This document shows, in pieces, positions 55,654 through 64,000 of a DNA stretch of 64,000 nt (positions are counted from its first letter, which is position 1; each line of letters starts with the position of its first letter). Position numbers and translations under genes: made by a program. Location: positions 1,364,001 to 1,428,000 of the forward strand of contig JAYXKI010000010.1 in assembly GCA_037892935.1 (NCBI GenBank), read 5' to 3'. The stretch is from Phlebopus portentosus. Lineage: Eukaryota > Basidiomycota > Agaricomycetes > Boletales > Boletinellaceae. The notes under the pieces were generated by a model. That model saw only the letters and a program-made list of their open reading frames with translations, was not told the DNA's origin and did not search any database.

Positions 55654-56483
55654 AAGAGCTTGTATCACTGTCGCTCGAAAATAGCCGAGTTCAGATGGTC
55701 TACGAGGATGAACCGGGCGAAGCTCCTCGGTATTCCAAGACTGGCGGATGCAGTCAATTCTGCTAGACTAGGATTGTCTCGTCGTCATCTACCCTGCATA
55801 TAGCTCACCGCTGTCGAACGGACTGCTTCCAAAATTTCACCTCGAAGTTCTAGAACTCGCGGCAGCCTGAGAGTCGGAGGGAGTACGGAGGAACTATAAT
55901 ATAGTAGATTCCTAAATTTTGTGGGGAATGTATGTGCCTGTCTTAAGAAGAAGGCTTTCAACCCTGTGATACGGGTCTTGCCTCAACGCTAGGTCTTGCG
56001 ACCAAAATTCGGTGTATGCATGTGATGACGTCGTCATATTTGTCAGTGTTTGTCCATGTGAATCAACGGAAGAAATGACACATCATCGCCTTTCTGGGTT
56101 TCTCACTCGCCATCTTCGTGCACCGGGATCGACGGGGGCTGGTATGGTATGTTCCTCCCGAGGACCCATCGCGCTGATGGTTTGAAAACTGGTTGTATTC
56201 TTCCTTCGTAGAGGGGATTGAGCTGATCAGACAGCAGGAACTAGACCTGTTATTGGGCGGCGAGTACTTAACAGTTGCCTTGGCGAGAATGAACGGAACA
56301 TTTAAGAATTGAGACATTTCCCATTTCTACCTACGTAACACAGATCATGTCCCTTCCCGACTTCGTCCGCGACATTTTACCAACACTCTAGGTTTCACTC
56401 ACCCCACTTCCACGGTATGCATTGTTGATCCAGATATGTATATAAACAGTCTTGGTCCGCGTGTTTACTACCCGTCTCCGGAG
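55654..56483. other. 830-base gap with one possible small gene
   Basis: Apart from the small candidate at 56075-56312 no feature is supportable. A minus frame (56063-56317, 84 codons) covers the same bases, so at most one of the two can be real. Confidence 0.4.
56075..56312 (+). CDS. Possible 55-residue two-exon protein
   Basis: ATG 56075 opens a frame MTHHRLSGFLTRHLRAPGST to 56141. A GT..AG intron (56142-56211, with a CTGATG branch-like word) joins in phase 1 to EGIELIRQQELDLLLGGEYL and a TGA at 56310-56312. The first ~20 residues are basic and free of acids, as in mitochondrial presequences. No family is recognised, and an antisense frame overlaps. Kept only as a weak candidate. Confidence 0.25.
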
Positions 56484-57980
56484 ATGTCGACCTCTGCTGC
56501 ACAGTGCACTCTTGTAAAACCAGTCCCAAGACGCGCTCAGGCTCGCGTCGTGATCAACCGTCCTACGTCCCCTCATGGTCTGAAACAGCTCGCTGCGCGG
56601 AATGGTTCCGTGTCAGCCCCAGGCCCGCATGCTACGCGAAAGTCGCGACCTGCGCGGAGTATGATCAGTAAACTCAGCATCGTGCGTGTCCCCCAGCCGA
56701 AGCTGGATGTGAAGGCGGCAGAAGGAGGTGGGAAGAAGTTGCAGCGAAGGCAAACCACTGCTAGTGGACGCGTCTCTGGCCAGCGTCCCGAACGTCCGAG
56801 CGCAAGTCCTTCACGGCTCTCTTTTGCGTCGGCGTCCTTCTCTACGCCAAATTCGCCGACGGACGTCAAGCGTAGTAGTTTTAGCAATAGGCCCTCCAGT
56901 CCTTCACGCATGGTTTCTGCAGCTGCGTCGTTTACACTGGCGGATACCGCCCGCTCGTCTGCATTGAATCGGCGAAATGCAAGAACGTTATCTTTTTGTC
57001 AGGTTGAGCGTCTAGCTCCATCGCAGATTTACGACCTTGCAAAAGTTTCTTTGCGGCCTAGTACGAATGTACTGCCTGCTGGATATACTCCGTCAACTTT
57101 ATTCATGCCGCTTACAGAAGACGTCTATCTTCCCTTCCTTGATCGTCCTTCTGAGGTTTTTGAACTTCTGACGAGGTCCGATAACAAGAAGTTGATGGTG
57201 CTCTTCGCGCGTATGCTCCCCCCGTCACCTGCAAACGCGTCATATTACCCGCGGACTTCTTGTGAGTTGGCGGCGACGGTCGGAACGTGGACGTTCGAAG
57301 ACTTCACAACTTGGTTGACGCAGGTCTCTCGAGAGGAGATTGAAGATGAAATCTGGGTGCGTGCGCTGAGGCATTTCGTCTTGCCGAAGAGTGAAATTCT
57401 CTGGGAGCGCTTGAAGGGCATGCTTGGTGTACCACCGGAGCTTGATGTGGACCCAGACTTTGAAGTTGAAGAGGAAAGCTTGAAAACTTCGGCGAAAGAC
57501 TCTGCGTTGCTTGTCACGCCTATTTATCCTTCACCTTTCTCTTCTGGCCCGCGACTCGATGGCATTTCCGAGATTGCGGAAGACCGTTCTGGTTCTAGAG
57601 CAGCAAGCCCGACAAGCGAAGTAGTCGGTCTGCGTATAGCAACGAGTCCCTCGTTCCCGCTGTCGCCTGCTCCCTCGCGCATCAAAGCTGCCAGGACAGT
57701 TCCATCCTCGCCTCGTTCTCAAACACCGGCAAAAGGTTATGCGCCACTCGTATCGTCCCCGCTCGCGACACAGGCTGTTACTGTAAATCAGCCCCGACCT
57801 CGGTCAGCTCCGCCCCAAAAGATTCTTGTTATTACTCCGGCTTCCACTCCCACTGGTACGAGTAGTGGAGGTCTTTTTCCGGGATTGCTTTCGAAGATCC
57901 GGAGCAAGGATATGGCCTGCCCGATGTTCCCTACTAGTTTTGACAAGCTGGGAATGCAGCCGACGCTTTTACGTATTTGA
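56484..57980 (+). CDS. Unrecognised intronless Ser/Pro-rich protein
   Basis: One uninterrupted frame, 498 residues from MSTSAAQCTLVKPVPRRAQA; an ATG at 56436 would add 16. Residues ~1-170 are basic and Ser/Thr/Pro-rich. A more ordered block (about 175-320) includes VERLAPSQIYDLAKVSLRPS, EVFELLTRSDNKKLMVLFAR, WTFEDFTTWLTQVSREEIED and ALRHFVLPKSEILWERLKGM. The remainder is again Ser/Pro-rich with many SP/TP sites. The ordered block looks helical and might be a protein-interaction domain; I do not recognise it. Lack of introns in 1.5 kb stands out in this intron-dense window. Possibly a cell-cycle-regulated or cytoskeletal protein, but that is only a guess from composition. Confidence 0.75.
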   Translation: MSTSAAQCTLVKPVPRRAQARVVINRPTSPHGLKQLAARNGSVSAPGPHATRKSRPARSMISKLSIVRVPQPKLDVKAAEGGGKKLQRRQTTASGRVSGQRPERPSASPSRLSFASASFSTPNSPTDVKRSSFSNRPSSPSRMVSAAASFTLADTARSSALNRRNARTLSFCQVERLAPSQIYDLAKVSLRPSTNVLPAGYTPSTLFMPLTEDVYLPFLDRPSEVFELLTRSDNKKLMVLFARMLPPSPANASYYPRTSCELAATVGTWTFEDFTTWLTQVSREEIEDEIWVRALRHFVLPKSEILWERLKGMLGVPPELDVDPDFEVEEESLKTSAKDSALLVTPIYPSPFSSGPRLDGISEIAEDRSGSRAASPTSEVVGLRIATSPSFPLSPAPSRIKAARTVPSSPRSQTPAKGYAPLVSSPLATQAVTVNQPRPRSAPPQKILVITPASTPTGTSSGGLFPGLLSKIRSKDMACPMFPTSFDKLGMQPTLLRI

Positions 57981-58433
57981 GTACGCGAATGGATTTTAAA
58001 AATGGCTTTTGCGTCCATTGGAAGCATTGTCTTTTTTCCTTCAAACATCTATCATCTACACATATGCATATGGAAATTGGGTATTTTTTCAAAAGGGACT
58101 ATTGACATGCATGCTCTGAGTAGTGCTACTCGTTGTCTTCCCCCAGCTTATTTTCTAGCATAGTTTTCTTTGTTTTTCCTGTATTGGTTATATGATACAT
58201 GCTATTTCCGTGATTCTAAATTTGATCGACTGTGTGAATGTGTCGAAGCGTGAGAAACGAACCAGTGGATAGTTCGGCTAATGGAGCGCGTAATGCGACG
58301 CGTCTTGTGGTTTACCTTTCGCCTCTTTCTCAAACTTTCATCATTCCGACGCTTTTTAAGCATGTCTGAGTGCGTCCAATCAATTCCAGACGGAACAAAC
58401 CTCGAAATTCACCCTGCAACTTATTCATATAGC
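57981..58433. other. 453-base gap upstream of the histone-chaperone gene
   Basis: 3' flank of the previous gene and promoter of the next. The plus frame is open from an ATG at 58281 into the NASP-like gene, so part may be coding if the upstream start is used. Confidence 0.4.
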
Positions 58434-59987
58434 ATGACAACAAAAACAGAGGCTCAGGAAACTACAGCTTCGAGCTCGTCGAACGTCGAGGAATACGTCG
58501 ACAAAGCCAAACGCGCGTTCGCACTTCGGAAATACGAGGAGGCTGTCGAGCATTATGCTACTGCTCTAGAACTTACGTGCGTATTCAGAACGAACTGTTC
58601 TGAAGCACAACAATTTAGCTGACTACTTGTGGTTTCGTTTTATGCAGGGTACAGAAATACGGCGACGAAGCGCCGGAAGCAGCGGACTTGTACTTTGCGT
58701 ATGGAAAGGCGCTGTTGGAGAATGCTATAAGTCAGAGTGGTGTGCTGGGAAAGGAGCAGGCTGAGGATACGCTTTTGAAGGAAGAGGGGACTGAAAGTGG
58801 TGAGTGGCGTGCGGACAAAGAATTGGAAAGCCACAAGACGTGTTTTGACGCGTTCTCTCGGTCACAATAGGTGCTGACGGAGCTTCGAAACCCTTCATTT
58901 CATTCTCTGGAGATGCGGAAGAGGAAGCTGAGGATAAGGTTGTTGACTTGTTCGCAGAAGCAAATGCCGCCGTCGAGGCTGAGAAAGAACGGGAGGGTGG
59001 AGGCGAAGACGAAGAGGGAGATGACGATGACGGAGAACCTGAGGATGACTTCAACGCTGCGTGGGAGGTGCTTGACCTTGCTCGTGCATTGTATGAGAAG
59101 AGGAAGGATGAAGTTGATGCGATTAAGCTTAAGCTTGCGGATACTTACATTACTTTGGGAGATGTTTCTCTCGAGACAGGTGAGATACACCATCTTTCCT
59201 AAGAGAAACCCGCCACATATATTGACATTGCCCAATTTGTAGAGAAATTTGATGTGGCCATCCCGGACTATGAATCGGGCCTTGCACTCAAATCCGAGCT
59301 TCTTCCTATCTCGTCCCGACAGCTCGCAGAGGCGCATTACAAGCTCAGCATGGTTCTCGATCTGACGTCGGGTAAGCTGTCACAAGCTATTCGGCATGCA
59401 GAGAAGGCGCTTGAGAGCGTGGAGACGCGCCTTGCGGAGTTGAGGATTGGATTGAGTGGACAGCTTCCTCCGTTACCGGAACCCCCTCAGGCCGCTGCTT
59501 CGAAGCAGGATGTTAAAGGGAAGGGGAAGGCTGCGCCTGTTAGGGTTGCACAGGAGGAACTTGTCCAGAATATGAGTAAAAGCCAGATTGAGGCGGAGAT
59601 TAAGGAGCTGGAGGGACTTCGTGAGGATCTCGCTCTGAAGGTTTGTGATCATTGTCTGTGCTTATGCAGTGGCGATTCATCGAGCCACAGGTTGACGAAT
59701 TGAGAACGAGTCCCGCGAATGAGCTCACTAACGCCCCGGCTCTCGTAGCGAAGGCGCTCGACGAAGAGTTGAATGCCGGGACAAAACCTGGGGATCCATC
59801 CAAACCGCTTGTGATTAACGACCTGAATCAGATGGTTCGGAAGAAGAAAAAACCTGCAGCGGAGGCATCTACGATGCAGAACGGAGATGCGGAGGTGAAT
59901 GGGAAGAGAAAGGCTGGAGAAGTGGTGGATGAGGTAATCGATGGGTCGAAGAAGGCGAAAGTCGAGGATGTATCAGCGACTCAATAA
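58434..59987 (+). CDS. NASP/Hif1/Sim3-type histone chaperone (TPR protein)
   Basis: MTTKTEAQETTASSSSNVEE leads into VDKAKRAFALRKYEEAVEHY (TPR1) and, across an intron, VQKYGDEAPEAADLYFAYGK and ALLENAISQSGVLGKEQAED. A long Glu/Asp-rich insert interrupts the TPR array, as is typical of this family. It resumes at DDFNAAWEVLDLARALYEKR, LKLADTYITLGDVSLE, KFDVAIPDYESGLALKSELL and LAEAHYKLSMVLDLTSGKLS. The tail is basic with a KRKAGEVVDE..SKKAKVED nuclear-signal-like end. NASP-type chaperones bind H3 or H3-H4 (CENP-A for Sim3) and hand them to deposition factors. Five or six exons; the stop is at 59985-59987. Alternative starts lie at 58281 and 58362. Confidence 0.88.
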
Positions 59988-60228
59988 AATGAGGCCTTCG
60001 GTAAAATACATGCATGGTTGCTATGTCTCGAACTTCTGCTGTCTTTTACTGTTGCTGTTGTTGCTGGATATTTACCTATTTTTATTAACATAGGATGCCG
60101 TATACGTACACACTATTGTTTGGTCTGTGTCTCCGGAGAATAAACCCATCAAACAGAAATATCTCAAACGAATGAAAGCATCATCTGTATATATTAATCC
60201 TGTATCCGCGATATATGTGTACAAGTAA

Positions 60229-61798
60229 TCAAAATGGCAGCCTCGACGCCGAGATTTTTTCGTGCTTGAACTTCTTTTTGCCTTCTCCCGACCCAAACTC
60301 GGCTACGATGTGACCCTTATCATCTTTACTCCGCATAATATATTTGTACGTGCAGAGTCCCTCGAGGCCTACGGGCCCACGAGCATGTATGCGTCCAGTG
60401 CTGATACCGACTTCAGTGCCGAACCCATAGCGGAAACCATCTGCAAAACGCGTGCTGGCATTTACGTAGGTACCCGCGGAGTCGACGCCGCGGCAGAATT
60501 GAGTCGCGTTGGCTTGGGATTCGGTTACGATCGCGTCGGTGTGGTGCGATGAGTGAGCGTTGATGTACTGGATGGCGGCGGAGAGTGAAGGGACTGTGAA
60601 GACGCTTAGGGTGAGTGAGAGGTGCTCGGTGGAGTAGTCCTCTGGTTTTGAGGGTCGTACGCGAGTGCTGAGGTTGGGAACAGAAACGGGCAGGTTTTGG
60701 AGCACGGAAAGTGAGGGAGTATCGCAGAGCAGCAAGACCCCTGCTTCGAGGAGGGCTTTTGCTACATTGGGCCAGAGGGTAGTCAGAAGCTTCTCGTGCA
60801 CGAGGAGCGTTTCAGCTGCGTTACAGGCAGCTGGGTAATCAGTCTAACATAGCTTCCATGAATCATTGAAAGTTCAAGAACATCGATCCAGCACTGACTT
60901 TTGAATCTACAACGATCCTAACCGCTTTTGCTTCATCAGCACTCTCGTCCAAAAATACAGTACACAGCCCGTCTGCATGCCCCATAACAGGTATTCGCGT
61001 ATTATTTTGGATATGTCGAACAAGGCTATTGCTTCCTCGCGGGATGACGAGATCAATATATCGGTCTTGAGACAGGAGAGAGGAGACTTCTTCTCGCGTT
61101 TGGATGGTTTGGATGTAATCATGTGGAAGCTGGGTTTTCGAGAGTGCTGTGCGGATAGCTTGGGAGAGGAGGGCAGTTGTGCGGATGGATTCTTTCCCGC
61201 CTTTTAGGATTGCAGCGTTTCCTGCAAGGTATCAGCATATAGTGAGCGACTGAAGCGTCTTCAAGCTTTGCAAAGACCGACCGGACTTGATTGCCAAAGC
61301 TGCAATGTTAACAACTACCTCCGGCCGAGCCTCGAATATGACGAGCAGCACACCGATGGGACATGAGACACGATACAGCTCCAGGTTGTCATCCAGTTCG
61401 GATGCATACGATACGTTCCCTGTTGGGTCGGGCAGCGCAGCGACGTCCATAACACCCTGTAGCATAGCATCCCACTTATCCCCCTTGAATAGGTCCAATC
61501 GTTTTACGAGAGATGAGGACAGTCGACCCGCCTCAACTTCTCGCTGTGCCGCCTAATATCAGATAAAAATAGATATAATCAATACTGTAGTTAGTGCTAC
61601 ACAGCAATCGGAATAGAATAGGTTGTACAGCACCTCTAAATCGACTTTATTGGCTTCTTGGATCTCAGGCTGCAGCGCCTCTAGTTCGGATTTGATGAGA
61701 TGCAGTGCTTTTATACGTTCAGATGCATCTATGAGTTGGGACGCCTCGAACGCTGCCTTTGCGGCTTTTGCGATTTGGGTTGCACTCTCTTCACTCAT
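60229..61798 (-). CDS. PRO2: Gamma-glutamyl phosphate reductase (proline biosynthesis)
   Basis: Starts MSEESATQIAKAAKAAFEAS; the TTG codon at 61810 is not needed. It continues with QREVEAGRLSSSLVKRLDL, NLELYRVSCPIGVLLVIFEA, RPEVVVNIAALAIKSG, then GGKESIRTTALLSQAIRTAL. YIDLVIPRGSNSLVRHIQN and PVMGHADGLCTVFLDESADE follow. The catalytic loop DYPAACNAAETLLVH holds the thiol nucleophile. GTYVNASTRFADGFRYGFG, EVGISTGRIHARGPVGLEGL and CTYKYIMRS close the domain. The enzyme reduces gamma-glutamyl phosphate with NADPH to glutamate semialdehyde. About five exons, with introns near 61623-61560, 61280-61215 and 60900-60810. The C-terminus has a short basic extension. Identification is firm. Confidence 0.95.
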
Positions 61799-62351
61799 GG
61801 GACTTTGCAAGAGATGATGATACTTTAAGGTCTTCGTAGCTGTCGGCGTCCGAGTCTATGTAGAAATATGCCGCTGAAATCTTTTTCCGAGCCGAGCTAT
61901 AACCCACGTGTCTTTTACACCTCAAACGCGTTACAGTTATTTCTCTGTACTACCCACGCACGCATCGTTTTCAATACAAACACTTCATGTACAAGTGATC
62001 GGCGGAGATCGATGCGATTTATCCCATCACCCATTAAAAAAATCAGATTACTGCATGCCTGAGAAGAACTTGTGGTCCATAGCTGACGTCAAGGCTGAAA
62101 GAGCATGTTCACGAGTGGTATCGGAGAAGGAGAGTATGAAAACGAGAATGAAATTGAAAAAGAAGGTAACGAGCCATGAGTGTTGTATAAATACAGAAAT
62201 GAATGGAAGTAAGCGTAACGAGTAACATACCGAGACTGAAAGAACTGAATCGGAGAAAAAGCGAGCGAGTATGTGAAGTGAATGAAATACACAAGCCATA
62301 AGGAAAACAATAAGATGCTAATCGAGAGCACGAACGCACAAAAAAATGGAA
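61799..62351. other. 553-base gap between PRO2 and the endocytic-adaptor gene
   Basis: Promoter side of PRO2 (minus) and 3' flank of the last gene (minus). It is rich in AAAGAAGG/GAGAATG-type purine runs. The minus frames covering 62048-62339 are low-complexity shadows. No feature was recognised. Confidence 0.4.
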
Positions 62352-64000
62352 CTAGATTAAGGACGCAACACCATTCTGCCGCTTCGATGCGTCGCCTGTG
62401 GCGCCTCGGAAGAGATTGGAGCCGAGAGACGGAGTATTGTTTGTTGAATTCGGGCTCAAACTTGACCCGAATTGAGAGTTCGGTAGAGGGGGCATGCCGC
62501 CGCCTAGTTGAGTGGTCGATGGATTGAACATGGAAGCGCGGAAAGGATTGGCAACGCCTGACCCTGTCATTTGGGGGCGCAGACCTACACCTAACGATGA
62601 TCCGAAAGTTGATCCCCCTCCACCAAGCCCTCCCAGGCCTGTCGCCTGTGCGTTCAATGTGCCAAGTCCCGAGGAGTTACCTAAGCCCGTTGTTGTGGAT
62701 GAAAGCCCACCAAACGAAGGGGTGGCCGTAGAATTTGAGTTTGATGCTGTCGAAGAACCAAGAGCACTGAATGAAGGTTCGTTGATTGTCGACGAGGTCG
62801 TCTGCGAAGGCGATGACGCAGATCCTATGCCCCCGGCACTGAAGCCAGTCCCGGTAGGTTGTGCCAATTGCTTATCCGGGGTCGTCGAAGGCTCAGGAAT
62901 GGGCGGCAAGGACTCAAGTAAAGACGCTCCAAAAGAAGACGTTGGCTTGAATGCTCTAATACCTGAAAATCCTGTCATTTGAGGACGCGACGGTGGAGAG
63001 CTTGACAATGCGGAAGTCGCGTTCGTCGTTCCAGTCGGTTGGCTAGAAAACGCGGATGCTGATGTGAACTGTGACGTCAATGAAGGAGTTCCAGTTGTGT
63101 CAGTTCCGGGCTTATTCATGTCAAGTGCCCAATTCTTGTTGAATGAGAATGATGAAGCAACGCCAGACATATTCATGCCATCCGTAGAGTTCGACGAAGG
63201 TGCCTGCGAGACGGAGCTCGTGGAGGACACCGCGCCCCGTTGAACAGTTGGAGATGGAATGGATTGTTGTGCACCGAGTCCAGGGCCCTTGTTGAACATC
63301 CCTGTAGCCAACTCCTGTAAAGTTGGTGGCTTGGGGACTGGCGGTGCTGGTTCTTGTGGACTACCGAACGGATTCCTGGAACCTGTCTGATGAGCAGCCA
63401 CAGGTTTGGACATTTCAAAAACATTGTTAGTGTTGGTCAGCGGCGTCGAAGCGGGTCTTTGCGGTAGCTGTTGGGCGTTCATTGTATTTACTGTACTTGG
63501 CGGGCTGCTCGTTGCATTCTGCATAGGCGTCGGTCCAAATGAGGAATTCTGCATGTTCTGCTGTATTTGTCCGTTCGACTGTGGAACAGAGAAAGGCGAG
63601 CCCGGCTGTTGGAAAGCGTTGCCGTTTGATGCAGGAGGGAATGAAAGACCAAATGTGGGTACACCAGTGCTCTGTGGCATCAACATACTCTGACGGAACG
63701 GGTTGGCGCCTGTTATCTGAGGCTGCAAGAAGCCTGTTGGTTGCGGGCGAAGGAATGAGGAAAAGGAAGGGTGCTGTCCTTGATTGAGACCAGTCGGTTG
63801 CGGCTGCTGGAAGGCCATATTGGGCATCCCCGTCGGCTGCGGTGGCATCAAACCTGTTGGCTGAGATACCTGAGGTTGAACAAATGGCATGGCCTGCGAC
63901 TGTTGGGGAAATGCTCCGGTAATCATCATTGACTGGCGCATGGCGAAAGGGTTATGAGCAGCATGCTGTTGCTGCTGGAGAAGTTGACTGATGCAGGGAT
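62352..64000 (-). CDS. Probable endocytic adaptor (AP180/ANTH or epsin type), C-terminal part
   Basis: The frame is open from the right edge of the window (QLLQQQQHAAHNPFAMRQSM) to a stop at 62352, about 549 residues, so the 5' half with any folded domain lies outside. What is seen is a long disordered Gln/Pro/Ser/Gly-rich tail. It has repeated NPF motifs (NPFAMRQS, NPFRQSM, NPFGSP, NPFRASM) and many PQPTG/QPTG/QMTG repeats. NPF binds EH domains of Ede1/Pan1/End3-type endocytic scaffolds, and the LxxQxTG-like repeats are phosphorylation sites for actin-regulating Prk1/Ark1 kinases in yeast coat proteins. This mix is typical of fungal AP180 (Yap1801) tails, less so of epsins or Sla1. The exact family needs the missing N-terminus. 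Confidence 0.6.
   Translation of the reverse strand, partial: PCISQLLQQQQHAAHNPFAMRQSMMITGAFPQQSQAMPFVQPQVSQPTGLMPPQPTGMPNMAFQQPQPTGLNQGQHPSFSSFLRPQPTGFLQPQITGANPFRQSMLMPQSTGVPTFGLSFPPASNGNAFQQPGSPFSVPQSNGQIQQNMQNSSFGPTPMQNATSSPPSTVNTMNAQQLPQRPASTPLTNTNNVFEMSKPVAAHQTGSRNPFGSPQEPAPPVPKPPTLQELATGMFNKGPGLGAQQSIPSPTVQRGAVSSTSSVSQAPSSNSTDGMNMSGVASSFSFNKNWALDMNKPGTDTTGTPSLTSQFTSASAFSSQPTGTTNATSALSSSPPSRPQMTGFSGIRAFKPTSSFGASLLESLPPIPEPSTTPDKQLAQPTGTGFSAGGIGSASSPSQTTSSTINEPSFSALGSSTASNSNSTATPSFGGLSSTTTGLGNSSGLGTLNAQATGLGGLGGGGSTFGSSLGVGLRPQMTGSGVANPFRASMFNPSTTQLGGGMPPLPNSQFGSSLSPNSTNNTPSLGSNLFRGATGDASKRQNGVASLI

Noticed and set aside
62512..62982. 156-codon plus-strand frame at the right end
   Set aside because: Antisense shadow of the repetitive adaptor tail.
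1..64000. Search by eye for CRISPR arrays, tRNA genes and rRNA
   Set aside because: No regularly spaced repeats, clover-leaf-like B-box/A-box pair or rRNA words were noticed; a covariance-model scan would be needed to be sure about tRNAs.

Overview
The window looks like a gene-dense nuclear contig of a filamentous basidiomycete (Agaricomycetes-like). Almost every gene is cut by many short introns (about 47-90 bases, GT..AG). The gene set is fungal/eukaryotic: Doa10, HP1, Rtc4, Paf1, Sfh5 and Ctu1. A Plavaka/KDZ-type transposon, a family abundant in mushroom-forming fungi, sits in the left half, and several proteins have the low-complexity style of agaric proteins. The species cannot be told. 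Intron boundaries below were worked out by hand from splice signals and reading phase; where exon coordinates are given they keep the frame open through the whole gene.

Left part (1-20.3 kb): a partial MYND zinc-finger gene; the exon-junction protein Y14/RBM8A; an HP1-type chromodomain/chromoshadow protein; tRNA 2'-phosphotransferase (Tpt1); an Rtc4-domain protein; a 6.3 kb CACTA-like transposon (10418-16722) with its own transposase and an accessory gene; the THO-complex subunit THOC7; and a RING-finger ubiquitin ligase. Middle (20.5-31 kb): the ER-membrane ubiquitin ligase Doa10/MARCH6, divergent from the RING gene; argininosuccinate synthase; and a long unrecognised membrane-anchored helical protein.

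Right part (31-64 kb): two cytochrome P450 genes (A, B) in tandem; Ctu1/Ncs6 (tRNA thiolation); an F-box protein; RNase Z; Paf1; the Sec14-like protein Sfh5; an unrecognised agaric protein; a third P450 (C); an unrecognised Ser/Pro-rich protein; a NASP/Hif1-type histone chaperone; gamma-glutamyl phosphate reductase (Pro2); and the 3' part of a probable endocytic adaptor. P450 C lies in a ~3.4 kb block that is an inverted copy of the block holding P450 A, about 16 kb away, and this copy is bracketed almost to the base by a pair of ~1.3-1.6 kb direct repeats.

Functionally the window is mostly housekeeping: RNA processing and export (Y14, THOC7, Paf1), tRNA maturation (Tpt1, Ctu1, RNase Z), chromatin (HP1, NASP, Rtc4), protein degradation (two divergent ubiquitin ligases, F-box) and amino-acid synthesis (Arg1, Pro2). 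The accessory, fast-changing elements are the transposon and the duplicated P450 segment. No CRISPR, tRNA or rRNA gene was seen. No complete secondary-metabolite cluster is present: the P450s have no synthase or cyclase beside them.
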